Positions 11,425 to 22,173 of a stretch of 64,000 bases of DNA are shown here, in pieces. The stretch is from positions 4,065,845 to 4,129,844 of the forward strand of contig CM073326.1 of the NCBI GenBank assembly GCA_037043015.1, in the 5' to 3' direction. The notes beneath the pieces were generated by a model, which was not told the origin of the DNA, made no database searches, and saw only the letters and a program-made list of their open reading frames with translations. Every line of letters starts with the position of its first letter. Positions within the stretch are counted from its first letter, which is position 1. The position numbers were made by a program, and so were the translations under genes. The stretch comes from Bryum argenteum (lineage: Eukaryota; Streptophyta; Bryopsida; Bryales; Bryaceae).

Positions 11425-12475
11425 TCAAATGAAGTTGAAACTTGTTGCAAGTGGTAGAGTTTTTCCGTTCCTTTACAAGAATGTCTCCGCCCAAGTATCA
11501 AAGGAGATCATGTCTACCATTACGGGCGATCGAAAAGAGAATACTCTCGCCATGTACAATTACAACACTCTAGCAAAGCAAAAGACACGCTATGACACAG
11601 GAGCCTTACAATGTGATAACCGAGGAGCCTTTGACCTTACAATATCATTACCAGAAAGAGATGGATGCATGGCAATGATGGCACGCACAACGGTTTATGA
11701 AGTCAACTCCTTGTACACATGTTTCCTAAGTTACATCAGAATAACACGGGTAAGAAGTTATTTTGTGTTATAAAAAGTTATTAAGGAATGTAGATGTGAG
11801 TTATTTGAATTGGTTCAAGTTGACCATTGACGATATTCCAATGACAAGAAGTCTTGATCAAAAGATCCGGTGGTATCTTTTTATCAGGATGAATTTTGAG
11901 AGAACATCGATCCAGAAAAGGTGAACAATTTAACGGAAGCTTTAATAAAGTCCAAGAAGTTCAAAAATGAGTACAAAAAAACAAGAATAAACCGCATCTA
12001 CTCATTTAAATCAATTCTAGAATCATTGCCAAGACGAGAAAGTGTGACCATGTTGGAAGTCAAAGAGTTAATTTACAAATCCATATTTTTGTGGTGGAAA
12101 CTTCACAAATTGCGATCTTCATTTGCACATAGGTAAAAAGTTGGAAGGTGTTGTGTGAAGGTGAGTGGAGCGGTTGGAAGTGTCTGAATGTAGAGTGAGG
12201 CTGGCATGGTTGACAAAAAACTGTAATACCGGATGTCAAATTGAAGGATTCCTACTAGTGCTTTGGATGACATCCATCCTCATCCATCCATGGACATCGA
12301 AGTGCACGTATCTCATATGGATAGTACAGTGTAGGGAACCTCTCAACCTCGTAGGTAGTGTAACCCCCTCCCCTTCCACAAAATAAAGTTGTACAAGTGA
12401 AATTTTGGCACCACCTCTTGGGGTTGGAAGTACTGGATATGCTAGGTATGGCAGGGAGCGTCAAGTCAGAGCAGA
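11425..12475 (+). pseudogene. Decayed gene fragment in duplication unit B
   Basis: Counterpart of 2455-3535. The longest frames here are 114 and 71 residues; the second contains 'SLPRRESVTMLEVKEL', better preserved than in unit A. Stops and indels break the frames in both copies. I do not recognise the family. Confidence 0.4.
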
Positions 12476-12534
12476 TTGTGTAAAACAACCCTTCTCTAAG
12501 GAGCAAATGAGACGCCTCCATGGTAATATGCTTA

Positions 12535-12954
12535 AGGCCCGTTTGCACTTGGCCTTTGCAAAGAGCGCGGCTAAAAATTTAACACCCCCACAATTTGGGG
12601 AGGAATACCTTCTTTTGAGGAAAGGTGTGATCAATGAGGTCGTAAAGGTGTAATCAATAGTGAGGGGATTACGTAATGGCCCCTCAAGTGGGATAATACA
12701 TAAGACCACTCTTAAGAGAGGAAAATTTGAGAATCTTTTCAATATTGGTGCTCCCTTAAGTATTGCTTACTCTTGCTCAAAGCTCTTTTGTCCTCCTAAA
12801 TGTTTGCTAATACCCTACTCTTTAGAGTGTGCCATGTGGACATCCATGTAGGATTGGTAATTACTAATGAATGTAGGTGCGAACATACACTTTTTAATAG
12901 AGTTAAGACCCCCTCCTAAGACCTCCTCTAAGGCCCAGAAGTGCGAACAGGCCT
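12535..12954 (+). mobile_element. PIF/Harbinger-type MITE with TTA target duplication (420 bp)
   Basis: Terminal inverted repeats start AGGCCCGTTTGCACTT on the left and, on the other strand, AGGCCTGTTCGCACTT on the right. They are flanked by TTA at 12532-12534 and 12955-12957. Unit A lacks this insert at the matching place (about 3605). TTA duplications and GGCC-rich tips are typical of Tourist-like MITEs. The short frames inside are not genes. Confidence 0.9.
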
Positions 12955-12999
12955 TTAGACTTTGGTTATAAAATCTAGTAATATTTTAAGGACTTGCCA

Positions 13000-14560
13000 A
13001 GGGGAGGTGGCAAGCTTCTTGATATATTACCGAGTCCTGCATTATGATTTTAGAGCCTTCATTCTCTTCTCTGTGTAGTCATGAGGATGAATAGTGCTCC
13101 CTTAAAAAGAGAACGACCATTCCTTATCAAATTTAGGTATTAGAAAAAGTAGTTCTTCATAATCTACCTTTCATAGTCACCCATGATTCTTCAAGAGCTT
13201 CTACTATGAAATCATCAGTATTGGTTTTACATGGGAATGCACCCTCATATGGAAACATGCTCCTGGAGAGTGACTCCCTCCCTACTTTGAGATTTCTCAA
13301 TGAATCATCGGCATTTGACATATTATTCACTATCAACTTCACATTACTTATGTAAAATTGTAGTCGCATCAATGTTCACAAACTTTTAATTTGTGTGATT
13401 TTATATCTCATGAAAGAATACTAGTGAGATATTCCTACTAGATTGAATGAAGAGTATCTTTGATAGGCTTAGAGCTTTGCGCTCGGCAACCATATGTCTT
13501 GTATATTCTTGATTTATGATTGAAGTGTGAAAAAGAAATGCACATTGCATCGGCGCAATTTCAATGAAACTGGTATTTTTAGTATTTGGGTTGGATACTT
13601 GGATTTCAGATTGGGTTTAGTTTTTGTGGGAGGAATCTTTGCTCAATCCAACATGTGAGGATGATATGGTATTCATTTTAGTGCCAGGGCCTAGATTTGA
13701 GTTGTTCCCCTTTTTTTAAGTTTTAGGGTAATTTTCACCATTGTAAGGCTACGATTTGAACCAAGAGAATCTTTTACAGTGTTTTTTGGTACAACAATGA
13801 ACCAATATGGAGGTGAAAAAATTTCTAGTTGGATTCTTTTTTACTGCAGTAAGCTTATTGATGTCAATTTTACACTTAAGTAAAAATGATGAAACTAAGT
13901 ACTAACGTATTGCTTGCTTTGTCCCAAAATGTCTCATCTATATGCTCTTTATACTTTGTCTCATAATGTCTCATTGATTTCAAACAAGTACAAAATTGAG
14001 CATGTTGATGACCAAACTTACACAACATGAACATGAACAGAAGGAGTTTTGCTCAACCTTTGGCACACCATATCTTTATGATTACTAAAACAAATGTTAC
14101 CAAATCATATATTGCTACAAAGCTCTGGGTTAGAGCTATTCACTTAGTGTCGTTGCACTCTCATTATCATTAACTGAGTTGAAGGTGTGTGATTCTTGGT
14201 AGGTTAAATTTTGCTCTTTTGAATGCCAAAAACTTTCTAGGTATTGAAGCCGATGTTACAAAATCTCACATCACTACAAAGCTCTTGGTGAGTATTGTGC
14301 ACTCTCTATCATTGCACCTCTAATTATCATCAATTGAGATCAAAGCACCGGGTGATTCGTTCACTCATGAACTTTTGCCGGATTTTTGGCGCTAAGATTG
14401 CAGGATTAGAGAAGCAAATGTTATCTAAGTATATATCACTACAAAGCTCATAGAAACCTATCCATCCAACCAGATAAAAGATTTAGTTATCCAAATTGAG
14501 CTAAATCCAAAGAGGTTTGCAATATTGAGTGCTTTTATGAGAGAGATGAAGTAGAACTTA
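13000..14560. repeat. Unit B of the segmental duplication, non-coding part
   Basis: Colinear with about 3645-5960 of unit A apart from the two MITEs found only in A. Examples are GGCTTGCCAAGGGGAGGTGG against GGACTTGCCAAGGGGAGGTGG, and TCCATCCAACCAGATAAA against TCCATCCAACTAGATAAA. No gene is supported. Confidence 0.75.
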
Positions 14561-16320
14561 CAATGGGTTGGATTCTAATTACAGTGGACCCATATATGCA
14601 TGTCATTTATTCATGCCGGATGAATAAATAGCATGCATTTTATTGAAGGCAGCTTTTGTTTTTGGGGTTTTGAACATTAGAATGTTTTATTATTGCAAAA
14701 AAATTGTGTCAATTGTTTGACATCAAAAATAGATTTTCATGATTTGTTTTACAAGTGTGATTTTTAGATGCATTCCAACATCTTTGTATTTGGAAGTTTT
14801 CTTATCCACATAATTTTAGTATTGGCTTTGCAATGATGTCTCTACAATGAAAAAAGTGAAAAAAATTGATGATTTTTGGAGAGCTAGATCTCCTTCATCC
14901 ATTGTTAGATCCCGAATTTCTTTTTTGGGTTGGATTCTAATTACAGTCTTGTATTAATGATAGAAACTTTGACCCAATCAAAAATATATTGAAGATAAGG
15001 TATGGATTTGAGTGCAAGGGGTCTAGTTTTGGACTATATTTACTTTGTAAAATATTTGGTAGTTTTTACCATTGCAAGGCTACTATTTGAGCCAAGATTT
15101 TTTTTTTAAGATTTTTTTTTAAAGATTTTTTTGGTACAAGAGCATCTTTGAAATGTGAAGGTGAACACCTTTTAGTTGGTCATTTTTTTATTGCAGATTT
15201 TATGTTGGAAGTATTTTCACTTCAAAGTGAAGGTGATGGTATTTTCTAAACTGATTTGCGCACTAACTAAAAACGTTATGATATCACAATCTATGAAGTT
15301 CATAAGTCAAGTTCTAATTCACATGATCTAGAACAAGTATATTGAGATTAACTTTGTACGGTTGAGATCTAAATCATGACATGTACGTGCATTTTCCTAT
15401 GAATTTTCTATGGTTTCATCATTCTTACAAGGTCCTTTTAAGATAGTAGAATTGTCAAGATCACTTTCCCTCCCCTCTTCTCTTTTTTCCCTTTATTATT
15501 CAAATGTATGCTCATTTGAAACACTTGCAAGTAATTAATGACCTTTACATACGTTAATCCCACAATTTTTAAATATCACCATGATTTTTATAAGCTTACA
15601 ATAAGCTACTTCAATTATAGCATTATTTCTCTTCCCCTTCTACCCATTTTCTTCCAATTAATTAAGGTTCTACTCACTCCATGTACTTGCAAGTAATTTG
15701 GGAAAAGTAGTTGTACTTTTCCTTTGATTTATTTGGAAATTCCATCATTTACAAAGATTAGCCACTAACTCCAAATGTTAAACCGCCTTCCTCCCTCTTT
15801 TATCCCATACATATGCATCCACCCTCATTTGAACATGTCTAATTAATATGTGGTTATTCAAGAAAAATACTTCCCTTCTTGTGGTTCTAATGATTTTTCC
15901 AATTGTAATAGGGTGTAAATTACTATGGAAAATATCAATGTCCCTTTCCCTCCCCTACTACCCACATATTTGCACTCACCCCATTCTCTAGATCTTGTGG
16001 GGTTTACATATGCCCAAGTATTGTTAAGAAAATATTTTCTTTTCTCCTATAGAATTTTTGACACTTCCATCACATTCATAGGGTCATAATTACAAGGAAC
16101 AATGTCAATGCCTCATTCGACCAAATCTTGGCCAAGGATTCTTGACCGAGCGGTGACCTTCTTCACCGTAGTGTTAACCGATCCTAAGCTCTCAAACTCA
16201 CAGGTCCAATTCTCTCACGAAGCTTCAAACCTCGCATGAGCATTCCCAAGGAAAAGTGGGCAAACTCCTAAAAGGAAAACTGAGAGAATCAGACGTCCGA
16301 CAGGTTGACAGCGGCTACAC
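14561..16320. other. AT-rich DNA between the duplicated blocks of unit B
   Basis: This has no clear match in unit A. A word of about 20 bp, GGGTTGGATTCTAATTACAG, occurs twice, at about 14564 and 14928. A third, diverged copy of the 'ccattgcaaggct...' module lies at 15060-15260. No gene is supported. Confidence 0.5.
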
Positions 16321-16322
16321 TA

Positions 16323-16631
16323 TTAGTTACATCGCTGGCGGTAAGCTTCATAGACATACATGGAAGTTATGTTCTTCATCTTCATCCTCAGGGTCATGCG
16401 GTCTGTAGGGAAATAGAATTGATTGATACAATAAGCGGTCTTGTAAATCCTCCCACTTAAAAGAAGAAGGCGAACCAATATGTGCCGAATGCCATGCCAG
16501 AATATTGTTTTGGGCCAGAAATGTCCAGAATTGAGGAATCCATCTGCAGGCTTGTTCTCCACAGTTGCAGCCACCACGCTCAAAAGTGTACACCACCTCA
16601 ACCACGCCTTGCCTCCCCTCCCTGCCCACAA
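16323..16631 (-). pseudogene. Truncated copy of the multi-pass membrane protein gene
   Basis: The first about 50 residues match the protein of 6663-7682, including KPADGFLNSGHFWPKTIFWH against QPADGFLHSGYFWPKTILWR. Similarity then shifts frame near 16490 and the membrane-spanning part is missing; only about 100 nt of degenerate sequence follow. It is the unit B counterpart of the intact gene. Upstream, the conserved block at 16793-16828 is still present. Confidence 0.75.
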
Positions 16632-16792
16632 TCCCCACTACGAGAAACTGTATTTTCCCAAACATGTGTGCAGACAATTAACAGTCGAAATAAGTAACGG
16701 TTAGCACTTCGATGGTACTTAATACACCCCGGACCTTTGCCCTGCATTTCGGGGCGTTGCGTAAGGCACAACTGGTGGAGAGATCATTCATA

Positions 16793-16828
16793 CTGTCGGC
16801 AAATAGTGCCCGGGAATGTGAGTGGCAA
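16793..16828 (-). promoter_or_regulatory. Conserved upstream block of the membrane-protein family
   Basis: GTCGGCAAATAGTGCCCGGG followed by AATGTGAG matches 7842-7870 upstream of the intact gene. Conservation may simply reflect the duplication. Confidence 0.35.
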
Positions 16829-17344
16829 ACTGGGAGCTCGTATGTGAAAATTATTTTCACGTGGTGCTGCTGCTGTCTAGTAAAGCTTGAGATGATCGAA
16901 CGTTTTAGAATTATTCATGTAAATCTTTGTTCTTATATCATACCACATTTTAGTGATTCTGCCGATGGTATTTGTACGTCTGGTTCCATGTGAGCAATTA
17001 CTTCTTCCACCTTCTTAGACATCCATGTAAGATTCGTCAACCGTCTATCCCCATAGCAAGCATAGAATTTGCGCGAATGTATCATTTAGAACCAAAAATC
17101 AAAAACCAGAATCCCATCAATTCGATCTCAAACACTGCGAACTTGTATCAATATGAATCAATATATTTTGGAAGCAAAAGGCGCTGTTCTCGAGCTCCTG
17201 ACTTCTCTACGAGACCTTGAATTGGTTTTAAACTACACTACAACGGTGTGCATGATCACAAGCTATGGAAATCGCTACCCGAATTAGAAGGCAGCAAGTC
17301 AGTGCACCGGTAGAAAGCTATGAATGTTGTTACCGAATTAGAGC

Positions 17345-18118
17345 TTAGAAGGCGGCAAGGAGGAACAGGGCACCGGAGAGAAGAACCGAGACGAGTCCAG
17401 CGGGTTGCAGGAACCCAGGGGCGGCATTCAAGTTGATGATGCGAGTCCCGTCCGCGGGAGTAGGAGGAGTGATAGCGCCAGACGATGGCGGGGGCGGAGT
17501 GAACAAAGTCGCAGGCGGAGGGGGCGAGCCACGAGCAACCGGAGGGGGCGAGCCACGAGCAACCGGAGGTGGCGGGCTGGCGAGCGGCGGCGGCGAGCTA
17601 TCAGGTTCCGGAGGTGGAGGCGAGCTCCGCGGAGGTGGAGGAGCGGAAAGAGTTTCCGGCGGAGGAGCGGTGAGTGATACCGGCGGAGGAGCAGACCCCA
17701 AAGACGAAGGCGGTGGCGCGGTGCTGGAGGTACCCAGATTGAAGCAGCCGTACAAGCAATAAGTTTCGTTCGTCGACGTGTCGAAGACGTAGTAAAGGCT
17801 GTAGTAGTAGATGTAAGGTTTAAGCAATGCCGGGGGCGCAATCGTGGCGTTCGTGAGGGCCCGACGCATTCCGGCGTTGCACTGCGCTCCTTCCACCGGG
17901 TACAGATTGTGCGAGAATCCATACCACTCGCACTCAATCTCCGCTCCGTTGTACAACACCTGCGGTGTGGGTCCGTAGCTTGCAGACGGAACCACCGGAT
18001 ACCCCGGCGGTCGCGGCAACCCATCTTGCAATGTCGCCGATGCTGGACCTGCCACCACCAGTGCTACCACCACCACAAACAGCACCGCACTCGCTCCTCG
18101 CATCATCATCGCTGCTAT
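17345..18118 (-). CDS. Secreted proline-rich protein with predicted GPI anchor
   Basis: The frame is open from 18148. I prefer a start at one of the clustered Met codons near 18118-18100 because the strong hydrophobic signal peptide (ASAVLFVVVVALVVAGPASA) follows directly. The mature part begins with a region of about 110 residues containing five cysteines and several Tyr-rich stretches (YIYYYSLYYVF), with N-glycosylation-type motifs (NAT, NET). A domain of about 85 residues is dominated by APPP and SPPPP motifs, the extensin/AGP type that is hydroxylated and glycosylated in plants. The C-terminus is hydrophobic (GLVSVLLSGALFLLAAF) after small residues, as expected for a GPI-attachment signal. 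It is probably a cell-wall or plasma-membrane-surface protein. Its exact family is not recognised. A 3' fragment of a relative lies at 10700-10905. Confidence 0.75.
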   Translation of the reverse strand: MAAMMMRGASAVLFVVVVALVVAGPASATLQDGLPRPPGYPVVPSASYGPTPQVLYNGAEIECEWYGFSHNLYPVEGAQCNAGMRRALTNATIAPPALLKPYIYYYSLYYVFDTSTNETYCLYGCFNLGTSSTAPPPSSLGSAPPPVSLTAPPPETLSAPPPPRSSPPPPEPDSSPPPLASPPPPVARGSPPPVARGSPPPPATLFTPPPPSSGAITPPTPADGTRIINLNAAPGFLQPAGLVSVLLSGALFLLAAF

Positions 18119-18311
18119 CATGCAATCCCTCGTTCCACTAGCACCCAATAGGACCTGCAGTCACTCTAGACAGTACTACTGCAATGCTTGGGTCCACTAC
18201 GCTACGGAATGGAGGAAAGCGATGGTGAGGTTGAGGTTTTGTGTTGGAGCCACTGCCCAGTGGGATGAGCTGGGAATGCTAACATTTCGGCTATCAGGTC
18301 GCAATCGGCGG

Positions 18312-18598
18312 TAAGGTAGAGTGTCCTAAAAGCGCCACAGGACCCAAAAGCGATCTGGCCTCATTTGTAGATTGTGAAGATACATATGTACCTCATTTGT
18401 ATATAACGCATTTGGGTCAAATCTTACTTAGCACTTTGGAATTTTGTATAAAATTCACAAATGCGAATTACATGTTGCAAATTTTTGCAATCCTCCCAAA
18501 AACCTATTTCGAATGTGGTCATAATTTTATTTTGAATTTACTAGTGCTAAAAATAGGTCAGATCTCTTAAGGTGGCGCTTTTAGGACACTCTACCTTA
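18312..18598 (+). mobile_element. MITE family 2, copy 1 (287 bp)
   Basis: About 27 bp of perfect terminal inverted repeat begins TAAGGTAGAGTGTCCTAAAA at each end. The flanks fit a TA target duplication. A reversed copy lies at 27315-27602. No coding capacity. Confidence 0.85.
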
Positions 18599-19231
18599 TG
18601 TATCGACAAGAGTGCTCCAAAATGAACATTTCCCGGTAAAGATAACAATGGAAAGTAAGTTGCAGGAGGAAAGTAAGTGGAACAACAGTCAAAGTGGATT
18701 TATGATTTTTGGACTCTTCTACAATTTGTTCTAAATTTTTTAAAGTGAACTTAGAGATGTTCCTAAAACAGTGCCCTACTTTTGCATGTTATAATGTTTG
18801 TCGTGAGTACATACTACTGTTGCTATGATATAGCTCTGAGTTTAGAAGCCAAGTGCTCTCTATTATTGGTACGGCTCCAGTTTTGAGCACTCTATTGTTA
18901 TTATCATGTTGTGGTCTACCGACTGACTGCTGTATTTAGTAGGACGCGGACCCTCGGCACCTCCAAGTCAAAAGCTACTGCCGCTCTGGGCATCTAGAAT
19001 TATATGGTATGGCACCTACTCCTCAGTTTTTACGCCCATCGTTTGATTGTGCGACGATTTGTTTCGAGATTTGTTCCTATGCAAGTCACCCATTTTACTC
19101 AGGTTGATGCACTCGCGGGAAAGGCCGTTATGCATTCTATTTTCTTACTCCTTTTAATTTTATTATTTTTGAAGTATAAAAAGGTTGACAATATATCAGA
19201 AGCAATGCTGTCGGCCATACTAGTCTTATAT
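18599..19231. other. Intergenic DNA, no gene seen
   Basis: The 107-residue frame at 19004-19327 runs into a MITE and has no recognisable domain. I see nothing else. Confidence 0.45.
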
Positions 19232-19601
19232 TTAACCCTTAAATGCCCGATCAAGCCCCAGGGGCTTGATTCCAACAGAATCTTCCCTGTAGCTCTCATT
19301 GTACTCAACGTTTCACTTATATTTTGATGTCAAACTGGTCACCTTCTTCTGATGCATTCAAAAAGTGAATTTTCAGAATTCAAATCACAATTTGTATGAA
19401 TGATTTTGTGGTTTGAAAGGATTGTGGTAGGTAGGTTGGGGTGGTACATAACCTTGTAGGAGGTTGCAAGCTCATCATTGATTGGTCCATTCATGATGCC
19501 CAAGTTCAAAAAGTGCACTATTCATGATGCCCAAGTCCAAAAGATGCTGTGATCCAATTTTGGGCTGCCCGTTTTAAACCCCAAGGGCGTTTAAGGGTTA
19601 A
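19232..19601 (-). mobile_element. MITE family 1, copy 2 (370 bp, reversed)
   Basis: It begins TTAACCCTTAAATGCCCG and ends AGGGCGTTTAAGGGTTAA. The interior is the reverse of copy 1, for example GATCAAGCCCCAGGGGCTTG near the left end here against the right end in copy 1. Confidence 0.85.
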
Positions 19602-19826
19602 GGAGTTACTACTTTGAGAGTTTTATTTTGTGACATTATGATGTGGGGACCACTACTTGGATTGGGTTGTGCGAGGTATCATTGATAGCAAGTTTTTTTG
19701 TAAATTTACGAGAAATAATCGGATCAGGAAATCGGTCAACGAATCCCAATATATCTTATGGCCACATAAATATTGAAAATCATTTGTATGAGCGCGGTAA
19801 CGCTGCAAGGCCGTACTAGTATACTT

Positions 19827-20195
19827 TTAACCCTTAAATGGCCTTCCACTCCCCAATGGGCAGCCCGAAATTGGATCTCAGCATCTTTTGGACTTGGGCA
19901 TCATGAATAGTGCACTTTTTGAACTTGGGCATCATGAATGGACCAATCAATGATGAGCTTGCAACCTCCTACAAGGTTTTGTGCAACCCCAACCTACCTA
20001 CCACAATCCTTTCAAATCACATATCTCTCATACAAATTGTGATTTGGATTGTGAAATTTTACTATGTGGATGCATCATAAGAAGGTGGCCACAATGATAT
20101 AAAAATATAAGAAAAAAGTGAAGAATCAAATGAGCTACAGAGAAGATTCTGCAGGAAAACAGCCCGAGGGGCTGACAGGGCCGTTTAAGGGTTAA
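19827..20195 (+). mobile_element. MITE family 1, copy 3 (369 bp)
   Basis: It begins TTAACCCTTAAATGGCC and ends GGCCGTTTAAGGGTTAA. It has the same orientation as copy 1, with the shared interior CTTGGGCATCATGAATGGAC. It lies only about 225 bp from copy 2. Confidence 0.85.
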
Positions 20196-21050
20196 ATCAA
20201 AGACAACAAGAGACACTCCTTAAATGGCAATAGCCACCAAAAAAATGGATTGTCTTCATACATGCTTTTAGGAGGTTCTATGCACACAACAAAGAGTCTA
20301 GGCATGCAAAACTTTGAAAATTCATTACATATTTATATCTAAATGTAACAACATCTAATTCTCATTGAAAATAGGCATACCTCCTTAAATGCACAAAATC
20401 AGATGCTTCTTCTATTACACTTACATTGGAGTGACTGAAATGGGTCACCATGGAATACAAGTATGGTGGAGAAAATGAGCGTCGACAATTTTAAACTTTG
20501 GGTAGTCAATTCACTAATTTGTAGTTTGTGGAACTTTTCATTTATTGTTGAGGTTAAGAATGGCTTTGAAACTATCAAGAGAGTCACTAGAAAAATAAGA
20601 CGTGTTAAATTTTGCAGTAAAAGTAGATACCATGTATCACCGTACTAAGCTATGGTGTTTTCCGTGTACTTGTAAAAAAGTCTCATCGTTCTTCTTCAAA
20701 TACTTCTGCTAATAAATTATAAAATTTGTTTTACTGTCATGGCCAGTAGGCCACGACAACTTAAAAAGTCCAGTTGCACGAGACCACCCATTAAAGCTCC
20801 TGGTACTGTAACGTGGGAGCAACTCACGTTGCGTTCTCAGAAAGCTTCCATTCTCTACTAGATGATTTTATTTTTTATTTTTTTTGATCTATCAATGTAT
20901 TTATCAAATGAAGATAAGTCTGAACAATGGCAGAAACCTGCAACTGCAGTACTCATTCATTACTTAAGTAGATTGAATGAGTGATTTCTCCTCTTTGAAT
21001 ACCGACTATGTGACAGATTGATGTAATTTCCCCTACAAGCCGGCCAGGGT
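20196..21050. other. Intergenic DNA, no gene seen
   Basis: Only short frames without recognisable content are present. Confidence 0.45.
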
Positions 21051-21057
21051 CTTATCA

Positions 21058-21172
21058 CATCCAGGTAGAAAAACATGCAGGTAGAAGAACATGTAGGTAG
21101 AAAAACATGCAGGTAGAAAAACATGCAGGTAGAAAAACATCCAGGTAGAAAAACATCCAGGTAGAAAAAGAG
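21058..21172. repeat. 16-bp minisatellite, about seven units
   Basis: Tandem units of ACATGCAGGTAGAAAA, with variants ACATCCAGG and ACATGTAGG. It is non-coding. Confidence 0.9.
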
Positions 21173-21926
21173 ATAAAAATACTTAGTTTATGCTTCAGGA
21201 GAGATAAATCAATATTTAACTTCAAATATGAGACTAGAGACCCCAGGTTAGTGTGACCAGAAACCTAAAATCCTCAAAACTAATCCCTAAGGTTACTTTT
21301 CTTTAGTAAGCACACTTACCTGGTTACCTGGATGCAAGGAGACTCTGACACTGCAATTTGTGCATGTGAAGTTGACCTGCATCCGAGAATAATTCAATCA
21401 ACAGTTCGCCCAAGTTGACGCCTGAAATACAAACATTTACAATAGAATAATACATCGAACTCAAAAACAATCGGTACAACATGAACCGGAGCATCGCATG
21501 AAGACTAACTTTTAGCACTCGATAATAATCTGCCCTCCCAGGCTCGAACCAAATTTGGAGTCAGAGGAACAAAAACAGCATGCAACCTTGTCACGTACCT
21601 TGTGTATTTTCCGAGAAACAACCGTTGTCACGTACGGAGCAAAGGCAAACGGCCAAAGTGCCAAACCGTGTTCCGTTGACTTCGAGTGGTGGACTTTGTC
21701 AGTATATGGTACGCAAATTGTCAATGGGACACGTCTTCACAACAGAGCCCATTGCACTTTTTTTTTTTTTTTTTTCCATTTGTTTTTATCGAACCAATCT
21801 ATGTACTATCAAGAGCCCATTGTACTTTGAAGTGTCTCCTTTGATTCCGGTTTCCCGAGAATTGATCCTATCCTGACGAGTTGATCGGCACTCCGTACAT
21901 CCGCAGTTGCAAGAGGTAGGTAAAGA

Positions 21927-22145
21927 TTGACCCTTGCCCGACGTAAGCAAAGGACCTCCGCAAAGAATAAAAAGGTGGGAGGACTCAAATATTGGTTCCT
22001 GGAATTATCCTATTCTCTTGTAAGAACTGAAAATGGCAAAGACGATGATAAGGATTCCTTTACTGCAAAGGTAAAAGATAAGATACAAGAGCTACCTCCG
22101 CCAAATCCGGCGAAGACGAGCATATATTCGGATGAACCTCTCTAA
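21927..22145 (+). CDS. Possible 3' coding exon, unknown product
   Basis: A 72-residue frame rich in Lys/Asp, with a C-terminal 'PPPNPAKTSIYSDEPL', ends at 22145, only 28 bp before the convergent stop of the thioesterase gene. It could be the last exon of a plus-strand gene whose upstream exons I cannot identify, or a chance frame. No domain is recognised. Confidence 0.25.
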   Translation: MTLARRKQRTSAKNKKVGGLKYWFLELSYSLVRTENGKDDDKDSFTAKVKDKIQELPPPNPAKTSIYSDEPL

Positions 22146-22173
22146 TGTTGGAATTGCGAATCGCTACTGCGCC

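Noticed and set aside
17405..17762. Plus-strand Arg/Gly-rich frames opposite the GPI-anchored protein gene
   Set aside because: They are shadows of the proline-rich coding region on the minus strand.
21050..21175. CRISPR-like array of short repeats
   Set aside because: The units are contiguous with no unique spacers, and the DNA is plant nuclear; it is a minisatellite.
21324..21724. Minus-strand pieces that could be exons, including a stretch encoding FTCTNC
   Set aside because: Only one short stretch looks coding, with splice-like edges; no second exon in phase or recognisable family was found.
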